A stretch of 64,000 nt of DNA. Origin: Calliphora vicina (lineage: Eukaryota > Arthropoda > Insecta > Diptera > Calliphoridae). Location of the stretch: contig NC_088782.1 of the NCBI RefSeq assembly GCF_958450345.1, positions 67,422,501 to 67,486,500 on the forward strand, given 5' to 3'. Each line of letters begins with the position of its first letter. The first letter of the stretch is position 1. The position numbers and the translations under genes are program-made. Positions 12,133-23,950 of this stretch are shown here, one piece after another. The notes under the pieces were generated by a model. It searched no databases, had not been told where the DNA came from, and saw nothing but the letters and a program-made list of their open reading frames with translations.

Positions 12133-12650
12133 ACTTGCGATGAAAACGATAATCCGAAGCGTAAGAGATCGTACGTGAAGATCAGCCAAGCAGCTAAATC
12201 GACACTAAAGCCAAATATCCATGGAGCTAAGATTATGCTTTGTATTTGGTAAGAGCAGAAGTGTATTATTTATTACGAGCTGCTGAAATCTGAAAGCGAG
12301 CATTTGCCGAAAAATGCACAGAATATGCGGCCAGACATGAAACCGTAATGTTCCATCATGACATAGATAGGCCACATGTTGCAATACGTGTTAAAAAATA
12401 TTTAGAATGAAGTGGTTGGGAAGTTTTGCATCAATAGTTCAGACCTTGCCCCGTCCGAGTACTATTTGTTTTGATCGGTACAGAATGCTCTCTCAGGATA
12501 CGCTTCAATTCAGAACAGAGTATCCGCAATTGCCTTGATTCGTTCTCAAATTCGGCCTCAAAAGATGCACAGTTCTTATGGATCGGAATCCATATATTGC
12601 AAGAAATATGGGAAAATGTCATAGCTAACAATGTCCAATACTTTGAATAA
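12133..12650 (+). pseudogene. mariner transposase pseudogene (C-terminal half)
   Basis: The plus strand encodes, with stops and one frameshift, a recognisable mariner catalytic domain. TCDENDNPKRKRSYVK holds the first Asp. KPNIHGAKIMLCIW is followed by a stop codon, then IIYYELLK. HHDIDRPHVAIRVKKYLE corresponds to HDNARPHVA and holds the second Asp. SSDLAPSEYYLF follows in a shifted frame and matches SPDLAPSDYHLF. In mariners (DD34D) the third catalytic residue is the Asp of PSDYHLF; here it reads Glu. Downstream the C-terminal tail is recognisable only as MGKMS-type remnants. The N-terminal DNA-binding domain and the inverted repeats were not found. Stops and the changed residue show it is inactive. 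Confidence 0.8.
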
Positions 12651-12659
12651 ATTTATATC

Positions 12660-13071
12660 ATAATATTAATAGGCAAGTCGATTTCTTTAGACCCCTTTTA
12701 CGCTCACATTATACATTCAATTTCGGCAAGATATATACCATTTTAAAGGCATTTATTCACAGTAGTGCAGAATATATATTTTATTGAAATCGGTTCAGTT
12801 TTTTTGGAGTTATAAGCGTTTAAAGATGTTACTAACACATATGCAAAAACGTGTACATGTGAACCTTAAGCTAAAAAGTAAACAAAGCAATGTGTGATTG
12901 TCTATTTGTTGTTGTAAATAAATAAGAGAAACAATTAAACAGTTGTGATTTCGCTCTGTTTTAAGTGAGAGTTGTTAAAGAAATCAAAGAAGAAGACTTT
13001 AATAATTTAAATTCGCTTTAATAAATATATTTTGAAGGTGTTTTTTTTTATTTTCTAACTACCACAAACAA
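12660..13071. other. Unassigned AT-rich DNA after the mariner relic
   Basis: Possible mariner 3' flank. I could not identify an inverted repeat or any other element here. Confidence 0.35.
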
Positions 13072-13149
13072 TTTTTAAATTTATCAAAGGTTTATAAAAC
13101 AAAATTTCCATTCAAAATTTGTTTTATATACCTTTGACAAATTTAAAAA
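13072..13149. repeat. ~78-bp hairpin
   Basis: The left arm 'tttttaaatttatcaaagg' and following 'tttataaaacaaaattt' are complementary to 'aaattttgttttatatacctttgacaaatttaaaaa'. The loop is under ten bases. It lies just before the Helitron-like repeat unit at 13180. Confidence 0.7.
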
Positions 13150-13179
13150 AACTCTTTATGCATATGGGGGTAAATATGT

Positions 13180-14143
13180 AATTGTAGATAAGTAAATAGT
13201 TATTTTATAATATGTGCAGAACTATAATTGTGACGATTTTCAACGGTTTATCACTGCATAAGTTTAATGAAAAATGGGACGGGTTGGAAAAACTGGTGAG
13301 TCGCCTCCCATACAAAGTAAATAGTTATTTCTAAATATTTTGTGAACTATAATTGCAAGATTCTTCAAACTTAGTTAAATGGCTCTTTTATAAATTTGCA
13401 TAGTTTCGCTGAAATTGTTCGGGATTGGAATAGTGGGCGTGGCACACCCTATACAAAATATATATTTAATTTCGAATTTCTGTACAACTATAATTGTAAA
13501 TGTGTTTAAACTTTTAGCGAATTAATTTCTTCTTACTGTGCGGAGTTTAGCTGAATATAGACGGAATTAGAATAGAGGGCATAGCACCCAAAATGGGAGA
13601 GGTCGGAAAAGGAGGTGAGTCACCTCCCATACAAAGTAATAATTGCTAGGTTCTTCAAACTTTGTCCGCATAGCTCTCTTATCATTTTACACAGATTGTC
13701 TGAAAATGGTCGGGATTGCATTAGTGGCTATGGCTCAAAGTAAATAATTAATTTTGAATATCTGGAGAATTATAATTCTGAAAGAATTTAAACTCTGTAT
13801 CAATCAATTTATTACCATTCTAAGGAGGTTAGCTAAAAACGAATTAATTCCTGATCCCTGTTCGAAGTTTAACTAAGCATGATCGGCTTAGTAGGAATGA
13901 CCCTTCCCTTATAAAGGAAAGTTAAAGTAAAGCTTGATATTTACATAAAAGTTTTAAAAATGGGTGGGATCATCATAGCAGTGGAGTGGTATACCCCATA
14001 CAAAATTAGTTAGTTATTTTCGAATATCAAGTGAACTGTAATTAACTGATTCTCAAATTTTGTATGTGTTATTTTCGTATTTCCATTCATATTTTTTTAA
14101 TTTTACTAGGGTTGGGGTAGCGAAGTGCACCGGGTTATGCTAG
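13180..14143 (+). mobile_element. Non-autonomous Helitron-like unit with ~150-180-bp internal repeats
   Basis: Four or five degenerate units follow each other. Each contains 'cccatacaaa' or a variant (near 13308, 13445, 13625, 13985), 'gaactataatt' and 'ttcttcaaactt'. The unit ends 'caccgggttatgCTAG' at 14143, followed by T. The CTRR-type 3' end, insertion before T and lack of inverted repeats are Helitron traits. The same ending and unit recur at 19845-20024. A 5' TC end and a clean 3' hairpin were not recognised, so the class is inferred. Confidence 0.55.
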
Positions 14144-14446
14144 TTTATATTTATTATTTATATTAAATTTTCATCACATCCAATTATTAATTTAACCCAA
14201 TAATCAGTCAAAATTTTGTCAGAGATCTTTATAGCTCTGGATATTGGTCAACAGTACCGATCTGGGCAAAATATGATGTCGTCACATTTACAATTTAGGA
14301 CATGAGTTCATCATCACAAGAACAAAGCTCGTCGCATATATACATAGATGAGATTAATGTATCTATAGACAATCGTAATATTGAATAAACAGAAAAACAG
14401 ATTAACTATAGTTCTACCATACAATAGCGAATAGGAAATTAATATG
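14144..14446. other. Unassigned AT-rich DNA
   Basis: I see nothing recognisable. Confidence 0.35.
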
Positions 14447-15185
14447 TTAGGGGAACGTTTTCATGAAGGCTCTCCAGCGATTTCTATCTTGTACCATATG
14501 TCGGATTTGAGGCCACGTGAGTCCTCGTTTCTCCCCTTCTACAGATCTTCTGCATGTTGTTCGAATCCCTTGCGGATTCCTTTGTAAACTGGCGTTTGCT
14601 ATGTTGAGAATGTTTTTACGACTATTTACGATGGCGGATTTCAAGGGAGATCGGAGTTTGGTTACTAATTTACAGCAGGTAGGCGTTTATGATTCGGTTT
14701 TGCCAAAATATGTTGTTTATTTTGCGCAAAAATTTATTTATAAACACTTGTGGTTTTGTTGTTAAGGACTCAATGTTTCCACATTTCACTCCCGTAGAAA
14801 AGGACTTTACGCTGGAATTAAAATGTTTATTTTGTGGCGTTTAGAAATTCCAGATTTTATTCAGAGAGATATATGCACTACGATTTATTCTGTTTGCTGC
14901 ATTTTCATCTGCGCCTCCATCTTTACTTATGACGCTGCCAAGATAGGTAAATTTATTTACGTTTTCTATCTCGGTGCCGTTTAGAAGTATTGGGTTAGTG
15001 TTTGCGTGGTGATTCTGGGCGACTTAAGAATCTTAAGGGCGACAAGCATGCCTGCATGTCGTCTGCATAGCCAAGTTCATGCAGCTGTTGGTTCAGGTAA
15101 CATTGTATTCCATTTGGTGTCCATAACTAAGAAGAAAAGCACTGGTGATAGCGTACTTCCAGATGCATCCTTGCCTTAGACCGGT
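14447..15185 (-). pseudogene. RTE/craniofacial-protein-2-like LINE reverse transcriptase, C-terminal relic
   Basis: On the minus strand, from high to low coordinates, it shows degenerate LSPVLFFLVMD (block after the RT 'GV.QGC' loop), then SSVKSFSTGVKC corresponding to the 'NSNVKSVLLYG' thumb block. It ends in a 65-codon open stretch (14447-14644) with RNPQGIRTTCRRSVEGEKRG and LTWPQIRHMVQDRNRWRAF. This tail, 'WNPQG.R..GRP..TWRR......G.TW......AQDR..WR.F', is characteristic of an RTE-related LINE group often mis-annotated as craniofacial development protein 2. Stops and frameshifts throughout show it is dead. The same family occurs on the plus strand at 23960-27709. Confidence 0.7.
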
Positions 15186-16112
15186 GCACACTGTGGTAAA
15201 TCACAAATCTAGCTGGACAAAATTAAAAAATAAATGTCTGGCAACATTCCTTATGATCATTTAATGAGCTTCTCAATACAATAGGGAACTGTAATTCATG
15301 TTTTGTTTTTTTTTGGTTTTTAGCTTCGATTAGGAAAAACTAAGCTTTAAAGTCAGTTGTTGTCAACAGGTGCATTAAGATTTCAAAGAGAAGTGTATGT
15401 TTTGTGTGACTTTGGTTTATGATTAAAAAGGCTACGGTGATTTTATTGTCATTATTTTTTTACATTATTATTAAGCTCTATTTCAAGGAATAATGCAACA
15501 ATTTTCATTGAATTATTTGCATTGTAACTATTAAAAAAACTATTTTTTGTCAGAAGACCAGAAATTGGAAAAAATAAAATATTTCCTTTTTTCAAGTAGA
15601 GTTAAAGCTGTTTATTCCGGATAGTTCCGGTGTAAAATTATAATTGAGTTAATCTTTCAAGTGTTCACTTCAAGGTAAATCAAAAACATCTTGCGCATTC
15701 TTGCGCATTCTTGCGACCGCCATAAATTTTTTCACTTTTCCAATATGACTTCTACTTTTTCACGAAAGAAAATTTTTGAAGAATGGGTAAAAACTCCCAA
15801 AATACATTGCGAAAAAAAAAGTTGGTTTTTTATAATCGTTTATATATTTGAACTCAATTCCAAAAATTCTCGAATTCTCTTTCGTAGTCTACAAAACTGC
15901 TTGATTATTATGCGCAATCTATTGATTTGGTTTACAAATTATCGTTTTGGTCTAAGTCCACTCTGTTCATTCCGAAGAGATTTTTCAATGGTTGGTGAAA
16001 TTCGTTTTAAGATGATCATTGTGATAACAATCTAGATGGTGTTCAACTAGGTATGCCAGATTCATATTCGTAAAAAGCTGGACATTGGGGTTTAGAAAAC
16101 TGAACAAATAAA
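15186..16112. other. Unassigned AT-rich DNA
   Basis: It contains a 114-codon ORF (15691-16035, plus) without recognisable domains and with low-complexity composition. A triple 'cttgcgcattcttgcg' duplication lies at about 15690-15715. No gene is claimed. Confidence 0.35.
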
Positions 16113-17313
16113 AACAAGTAAAAGTAGTATATTTGGCCGTGCCGAATCTTAAATACCCTCCATCTAAACATGCTGGTATAACAACTGAAATAATATACTT
16201 AACAATTGTTAGAAAGACAAGTTTACGCAGAAGATATTTTATTTCAAAAGTACAAACAATTTTTATTTAATTCAGCAATTTATAATTGAAATTCCTATTA
16301 GAACGTAAGACAATTTAACAATTTATATACTTAATAATTAGTTAATACGTTTGGATCAACATTTTTAATTTTTAACTTCAAGTGAAGAAACAGAGTATAA
16401 AAAAGGGTATACAAATATATTTAGACAAATTTCAAAATGTTGGGTTGTTGGACTTATATGGGAGCTATAACCAATTATTGGACCTATCATCGTAAAATTT
16501 GATACATCAATTTTTGTATATATTGAACAAATTTGTTTCGAATTTCAACCTTATAACTATATTTGTAAGAAATTTATGAGGATATTAGTGATTTTCGGGA
16601 GTGGACCTTATATGGGAGCTATGGTTAAATATGGACCGATATTCACAAAATCCAGTAGTATGATTTCTAAATATAAATTAGATATTTGTGTAAAATTTTG
16701 TTTTGATATTGATATTTTTTAGATTTTTATGTAGGTTAATGTGTTTTTCGGAAGTGGTTCTTATATGGAACCAATTATTGGGCGATCTTCATAGAATTAG
16801 GTATAGCGATTTTGGTGTATATGGGGACTATTTATGACGAATTTAAACTTAATAGCGACATTTATAAGACATTTATGCTTATTTAAGTGATTTTCGGAAG
16901 TGAACTTTATATGGGGGCTATGGTCAAATATGGGCCGATCCACAAATAATTTGGTGTTATGAATTTTTTAAGCACGAACATTATTTTTCCTGAATTTTGT
17001 GTTCATACTGGTTCATAACTCTGGTTCCACTGAACCCATTTTGCTGATTTTTAATACCAAACTGCTTAGGAGTACAATAAACATTTTTCTTGCAAGTTTA
17101 CCAACTTCCGTTGTCTATTTTGACCGTGAGGGTGTTTTACACAGATAGACAGACAGACAGACAGACGGACATAGCTCAATCGACTTAGAATTTCATAAGG
17201 ATCAATAATATATATACTTTGTTGGGTCTCAGATGAATATTTTTCAATGTTACAAACGGAATGACAAACTTATATATACCCTCATTCACCACTTATGGTG
17301 GTGGAGGGTATAA
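16113..17313 (+). mobile_element. mini-me-like repeat, copy B (complete, second subfamily)
   Basis: The head is AACAAGTAAAAGTAG followed by a GGCCGTGCCGAA hairpin and 'cttaaataccctcc'. At least four degenerate internal units of about 130 bp follow, each with 'gtgattttcgg.agtgg....atatgggagctat....aatatgg.ccgat'. A GACA run lies at 17147-17168, then 'gctcaatcgacttagaatttc', 'tatatatactttgttgggtc', and an end of 'tatggtggtggagggtataaaa'. It is longer than copy A because it holds more units. Copies D (39392) and F (55764) share this type of head or tail. Confidence 0.75.
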
Positions 17314-19844
17314 AAACTGGACATTAAAAAAATTACTGAGAAAATGTTAATTTTGGTTTTGTGTAAATAATTTTTATTAAAATATATTTTTATCCATTGT
17401 AATCAAAATATTACACGGTGCGAAAGTAAAAAAGACTTTGAAAACGACCTAGTGAAAACCAATTTCAGCAACAACGTCAAATTCAGAAGTTATTCCAAAA
17501 AACCGTTTTCAGTGATGTTCGTCAACATAAAGAACAGTAAAGAACAGTAACTAAGAAAAAAACTGATAACGTTTTAAATTTCATGCATACATTTTATGAA
17601 TGGTTAATTCTTTACCTTTCCGTAACTGTTTAAAATTTTTAAAGTACTACGACCTACCGCAAAACAGTTGTTTCAAAATAAATCAAAATTTTGAAGGTGT
17701 TTAAAAATCTTTGAAAACGGATTCACTTGTTCGCTTTTAAGGTTTATTTACCTACTAAAAAAACCTTAAAAAATAAAAGTTGAGAAAAGGTAATTTTTTT
17801 TATTTTTTTCTGAAATTGGGCGCCACGAAAAATATTTTTTTTATATGTCGTAGTGGAATTTTTTTTCCTCATACCAAAAACTATCGAAAAATCGATGACA
17901 TAATATCGATTGCTAAATCGTAAGAATTGAAAGCAATAAATTAAATACTAAAAAACTGCCACTTTATTTCGTTTTTGAGCTTACGCATTTGGCCAATTCC
18001 AAACCTCTACAGATTTGTAAACAATTTTGAAGATCTGTACAAGATTTCTCTAAATTTTTTCGTATATTTCAGCTAAACATTCGGTTTCTTTCTTTAGTAT
18101 AGATAATGTTTAAAATAGGAAAAACTCTTTGAAAAAAAGCGTATTGAAAATACGAAACTCACAACTTTTCTAAAATTCTCGAATTCATTATTTTCACCTT
18201 TGGTAAACAAAATAAAAACATATCATTTGACAAATCTCTCGGTATTTGTCATTTATCAATACATAGTTTATCGTTATCTATGTATTTCTATCAGATATTT
18301 GCTTTTTGAAATAGGACATTTTATTAATTTAAAAATTCTACTCTTAAAAAGTCGTAACGATTTTCTAAACAGCTCTGCATCTTGATATTAGGCATATACA
18401 GCCTGCGGTCATCTCGAGCCATTTTCTTCTCTAGAGCAGATTATGAATGAATATATAACGAAAAATCAGAAAAATCATTAACCATAAACACGCGTAATAT
18501 GAAATACATCATTCTACAGACAAATATATAAAATACTATGTATTTATGTTTTAAAGTGAATTTGCTTTTAAAGATTTCATTATAAGTGCCAACATTATTG
18601 ACTTAAATACTTTTAAAATAGAATCCAAAGCAAATATATGGCTGGCCATTTTTAAGTGTGATGCAATTTTAAACAAGCAAATGTTTTTATTTGATAAATT
18701 TCAACAATATTTAACACACTTCATTTAAAACTAATTTTGGTTAATATTTCTTCAAATACTTAATATGCTGTATGAGTAGAGATGCTGTTGCTTCTGCTGA
18801 TGGAGATGATGATGATGGTGTCTCTAAAGGTGTTAATATGTTTTAAAGTTAAAAAGCTTTAAATTTTATGTCAACAGCAACAAGAAGACGATGAAAAAAA
18901 AAGAAAACAGAAATAGCAGCAAACAAACGAACGAACGTACGAACAAATAAACAATCATTACTGAACATTATCCATGCTCTTCTAAAAACAAAGACCAAAA
19001 ACCAAGATGAACCAAACAGATTGTTTTCACATGAACGTAAAAAGAACATCATCCATCCATCTATCCATGGATGGATCATCATACAGACAATGGACGTGCA
19101 TACTTATGAGTGCACACAGCCATGCAAACATATACATATACTTCTACAATAAATTATGTACATACACTCAGCCATGGATGGAGAATTGGTTGGTTGGTTG
19201 GATAAATAGTTGGATGAATGGATGATGAGTGGTTGATGTTAGTGTCCAGCATGTCAGCCATCAATCTGACACATTACATAGAGTTTTCATTTTTGTAGAC
19301 AAAACCAACAAAAAAAAAAACAAACAAACTTACGAACAAAATACAAACAAAAATTCAACACAACGAAAAGATCCAAGCAGTTTCCAGTGTATTCTCTTCT
19401 CGTCCGTCCAGCTGAACATCATCTTTTTATGGTGTTTGTATGTACAGCATGTGGCATCCAATTATGCACTTGACTGGTGTTGCATTTTATTTGTTTTTGT
19501 TTGCTCACTTCAGCAGCAAAAGTACATACTCATAAGTGTTCAAAATGTTTAAAAACGCACACATACACACACATTCAAAAAGCAAAGTGTTAAGGCATAT
19601 AGAAAAGTCGGACAACCCACTTGACCACGGCTTTCGAAAATGTGGTCATATTCTGACGTTTGCCAAAAGTTTCTCGAGAAAAAAGTTTTATATCACTCAG
19701 TTTATGAATGTAAATGTTTCTCCAACGTTTTTGTTTCACAAAATATTTGAGAATTTTTTTTATTCTAAGTTTTCAGATATCTAAACATTTTTAAATAATA
19801 GATCTTCTTTATCTTCTGTACGTGTGTTAGTAACTGAACTCCTC
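17314..19844. other. Single-copy-looking DNA with simple repeats
   Basis: There is no recognisable gene. It contains GAT/GATG repeats near 18798-18818, ATCC/GGAT tetranucleotides near 19050-19075, GGTT/GGAT near 19180-19215 and CAAA/ACAA tracts near 19300-19350. Four overlapping short ORFs around 18849-19784 translate these simple sequences. It could be host intron sequence. Confidence 0.4.
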
Positions 19845-20024
19845 CTTAACGGCTGGTGGGGTCCTGGATGGTTTAGATTCACAATTGAGCTATATAGGTA
19901 CAATGGGTGTGGCACCTCCCATACGAAATAAAAATTTATTATTGCATATCTGGAGTACTATTATAGTGGGAGTCTTCAAACCTTTTGTGAGCTATGGCAG
20001 AACAACGTTTGCCGGGACAGCTAG
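19845..20024 (+). mobile_element. Helitron-like 3' end fragment
   Basis: It shares 'gtgtggcacctcccatac.aa', a 'tcttcaaac' block and the terminal 'CGGG.....CTAG' with the unit ending at 14143. The last four bases CTAG (20021-20024) are followed by TTTA at both loci. It represents about one internal unit plus the 3' terminus. Confidence 0.5.
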
Positions 20025-20974
20025 TTTAATATAATTTTTGAAAATTAGGAGATTTTGCTGGCATTTGAATGTTTGATCAGATGGGAATATTTACACTTTC
20101 ATGTGTTGACCCACACGAATTTATCGTCATTTTCCTAGAGAAGTTACTGGTAGTCTCAACTCAGCCAGTACGAGTTAACAGTGTGTCAGAAATATTTAAT
20201 GACAAATCTTTTATAAAATCGTTTTAGGATTTTAGCTCAATTTTGGTAAATATTCATATGTACTGCGTTTGATTCTTGCACTAACGTTAACTGTTATTAA
20301 AAAAATTAAGTAAAACTTAAAAAAAGCTAGGCTAAGCGAAAATATTAAAACCACAACATCTTGAAAAAAGATCATACAATACTTATTCTTACTACATTGA
20401 TATTAAGCATTCACCACTTGTTAAAGAAGATGTTTTTAAAATTAAATATTTTTTGCTGTTGTGTAGTGAAATATCTTAATTTAATAAAACACATACCGAA
20501 CTTTTGGCCCATTGTTAGTAGATAACATAAAACTCAGTTCGATATTGGATAGAGTGAAACAAATGCAGTCAAAGTTTTTAATAATTTTCTCCTCTTCACA
20601 TTTATTTCCACAGCTCCAGCAGAACACGCCATATTCAATGGCAATTCAAGGAGATGATGACTATTTACCGCGGTATTTATCTTTATTTTCTGAAGCAATG
20701 ATGCAACAGCACTTCCATTCTGTAAAATTTGGTTCCGTTAGCCAGATCGGATCGTAACTTACTAGGATTTCACCATGGTTGGAGACCAATATTAGCATTA
20801 TCCTAGAACTGATCCCCCAATGAGTAGAAATTGCTCTTTTACTTGAATATATGACCATGTTGGCATTATTTATTCCATTCTGGACACTGTGACTCCAGCA
20901 CTCCTTGCGACGGAACTGGTTCAGTCTTCAAGGCGTTCACCCTAAGTTCACAAGAAGTACACCATTCCCTTTGT
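20025..20974. other. Unassigned DNA flanking the Jockey insertion
   Basis: From about 20560 to 20970 the base composition is more balanced than the surroundings and an 81-codon ORF (20512-20757, plus) is open. I could not match it to a family in any frame, including after joining it to 22928 onward across the Jockey insertion. It may be an old element or non-coding. Confidence 0.35.
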
Positions 20975-22927
20975 GTACTAAATAATTTTTTTTTTTGTTT
21001 TTAATTTCATATTTTATTTATTGTATCTTCACAAAATAATGTGAACTAGCAATAATTTGTTCAAATCTTAAATCTAAATATTATTTTTTATTTACGTCCC
21101 ACCACAGTTGGACGAAAAATTATGTTTAATTTATAGATCTTATCATCAGCGCAGGACTGTTGGATTTCTTCTTCTTAGTCGGATGTAGCCATTACTTCTT
21201 ATTAATGTTCGTGCAAGTGGGTTTGGGTGAACTTCTAACTTTTTCAAATATGACTCCGCTTGTTTTTTTATTTCATTTTTCACCAGGGAGACACCTTTAT
21301 GAATGTTAATATTTCTCACATACCAAGGCGCTGCTGTTATCATTCGTAATATTTTATTTTTGAATCTTTGAATTTTTCAATATTAGAAGCTGAGGCCGTG
21401 CCCCATAATTGAATTCCATAGCACCATATGGGTTTTATTATTGAGCTGTACAGCAAAAGTTTGCAATCTAAACTCAATCTCGAGTTTTTACCAATTAGCC
21501 AGTAAATTTGTAGTAATTTTAACTTCATTTGAGTCAATTTCGTATCCATATGCTTTTTCCAGGTAAGACGTCGGTCTAGATGCAGACCTAGATATTTAAC
21601 TTCAGTTTGTTGAGGTATTATATGATTATTTATTAGGAATGGAGGGCACGATTCTCTACGCAATGTGAATGTAAGATGTATACATTTTTGCTCGTTTACT
21701 ATTATTCTCCATTTCTATGTCGAGTATATGGTCTTGTAAAAGTACAGATGCTTCTTGGGGGTTTTCATGAATGGCTAGTATAGCTGTGTCATCCGCAAAA
21801 GTAGATATGTGGGTTCGACTGTTTGTAGGCATATCACAAGTATATAGCAAATATAGGAATGGACCCAGTATACTTCTTTGGAGTACGCCTGCTTCAATAG
21901 GCTGTGGTGAACTTATGAAGTCTCCCTCTTTAAGAACGAACTTTCGATGACATAAATAACATTCTAGAAGCTTGTGTGTGTTCACTGGTAAATATTGTTT
22001 TATTTTTATCGATAATCCTTCATGCCATACTTTGTCGAAGGCTTGCGAAACGTCGATGAAGAGTGCAGAACAATATTTTTTTTCTTCAAATGTCTTGGAT
22101 ATGATTTCTACCAACCTGTTAGTTTGTTCTATGGTGTTATGTTTTTCTCGAAATCCGAATTGATGAGTTGGAATACAATCAAAATGATTCACTATCGGCT
22201 TTAACTTGTGCATTAACAGTTTTTCGAATAGCTTTGATATATTTGACAATAGGCTAATGGGTCTATATGATTCTACTTTACTGTGATCTTTTCCCGGCTT
22301 AGGTATCATTGTAACTAAAGAAACCTTCCATTCTGGTGGATAATATTCAAGGCGTAATATAGCATTAAAAATAAATAGGATTATTCTTAATGCAATTTGG
22401 GGTTAGCTCGAGGAGCATCTTGTTACTGATTTTATCAATACCAGGTGATTTTTTGGAGTTTAAATCAACAATATCTGAAATCTCAAAACGAAGTGGTTCA
22501 GCTGCAGTAATATGGGGTAAAGTAGGTGGTAACTCTATTATGTCGTTTGACTCGTTTGGGGAAAATACATCCTTTAGATGACTAACAAACAGGTTTCCTT
22601 TTTCAGTATAGTTTCTCGCCCAGCCTCCACTAGAATTACATAGAGAAGGTCGGCTCATAACAGGTCTTTTTAATTTTTTTGTAGCTCGCCATAGAGAGTA
22701 ATTTGAGTATTGGGGGCATCTAAGTTCTCCAGATATGTATTAATTGAGTCAGTTTTGCGTTTGTGAAGAAGCATACTGAGGCGTTTGCGACATTTTTTAA
22801 GCTCCGTTTTAAGTTGAGGGGATCTGTAGAGTTGCCACTCTCGACGACCTCTTCTTTTTTCAGCTAATAACTGTTCAATGTCTGCAGAATAGAGTCTATT
22901 GTATCTTATTTGTTGGGTACTAAATAA
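20975..22927 (-). mobile_element. 5'-truncated Jockey-clade LINE with 11-bp target duplication
   Basis: The direct repeat GTACTAAATAA stands at 20975-20985 and again at 22917-22927. Between them lies a minus-strand LINE whose 3' end is an A-tail (T-run 20986-20996 on plus). It is preceded by AATAAA-type polyadenylation motifs (reading minus 'caataaataaaatatg'). Tail, target duplication and 5' truncation are the standard marks of target-primed reverse transcription. About 1.9 kb was inserted; the endonuclease, ORF1 and 5' end are missing. Confidence 0.92.
21146..22900 (-). pseudogene. Jockey-clade reverse transcriptase (frameshifted)
   Basis: Four minus-strand open stretches make up one RT. 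22365-22658 is the pre-RT linker, including DIVDLNSKKSPGIDKISNKML (block 0/1, 'lpnkKaPGiD'). 21656-22309 runs from IPKPGKDHSKVESYRPISLL through ALFIDVSQAFDKVWHEGL (motif A) and AGVLQRSILGPFLYLLY (motif B, normally GVPQGSVLGP, so degraded) to TFADDTAILA (catalytic FADD). 21340-21663 continues with KYLGLHLDRRLTWKKH and KPIWCYGIQLWGTAS. 21146-21343 is the Jockey tail with APWYVRNINIHKGV and HPNPLARTL. The breaks between stretches are frameshifts, and a stop near 22310-22365 separates the first two. APWYV and HPN.LA are diagnostic of Jockey elements. It is non-functional. Confidence 0.9.
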
Positions 22928-23950
22928 AATATCAACACAGTTTTAATCCGCCTATTTTCCAACTCAACCAACAATGCATTCGTAGCAATGTTTCACCAAT
23001 TTTTAAAAGCTCCTTCAATTTCCATGAAGGTAGCTCCTTATACGCTAGGGATCATCAAGAAGAGGCCACCTGCAATTGAAGAACTGTGAATTACGAATAA
23101 GTTCCGTTGGCAATATCATACTCAGATAAATATTAGGGATGCTTTACAAGGACTTTAATATAAATGATGCAATACTGATTGGTATGTAGGTTTTAGGGAT
23201 ATAAATAACTTTAAATCGAGTCCACCATTTAATACATGCACTCTATACATATAAAACGGGATCACAATTTTTCTGAAGGAACTGTATCAATACAAGACGA
23301 TTTTAATATCTCAAATCTATTTACAGCCTGTGTATTCACTTCTCGAATATCGGAACGAAATCCATACACTGGTTATCAGCATCAAAAGTAACTCACGCAG
23401 CCTGGGAAAGGAGTGTCTAGTAAACTCAAGTGTCTCCCTTTTAATTCAGGGCCGAACTATCAAAGGTTTTCAGAATATGGTTTGGTAAAATCGAAGAGAT
23501 GACTGGTATTTTTGCTGGTTGGTGTCCATCCATATACGCAGCCAAATATGTTGCACCAATCTTTTCTCTTTACATTCCTAGTTACATTTTTGAAATGATT
23601 CACAGAGTCTTATTTTTGCTTCATTGAAAAATTTACAACAAACGCTTCTGGCATGTCCTATATCCGGGTTCTAACAAGGAGGATCAGTCCTACCTTTATG
23701 TATAATAGTTATATAGCCCGCATTGGAAGCATATTACTAAGATTCTATAGTTTAAACAATCGACTTTTAGAACCCTAGTCATTACGTCCTCATCTATATC
23801 AATACCAACAAACCATTTAATTACAAAATATCAGTTTTCATATTAACAATGTTGTTGTGCCCATTTGAGCCCAAAACTAATTTATTTCACCTTATTTTCT
23901 TCTGAAGATATTTACAGGTATTTGAGAAAACTTACCAATGAAAATGTGAC
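22928..23950. other. Unassigned DNA between Jockey and RTE-like relics
   Basis: No motif is recognised in six frames by eye. The composition is mixed and it could hold highly decayed elements. Confidence 0.35.

Noticed and set aside
15691..16035. 114-codon ORF, the longest unexplained one
   Set aside because: No recognisable domain, begins in a tandem 'cttgcgcatt' duplication and has biased Phe/Ile/Asn composition expected of AT-rich DNA.
20512..20757. 81-codon ORF in balanced-composition DNA
   Set aside because: Could not be matched to any family, and no continuation was found across the Jockey insertion; left as unassigned.
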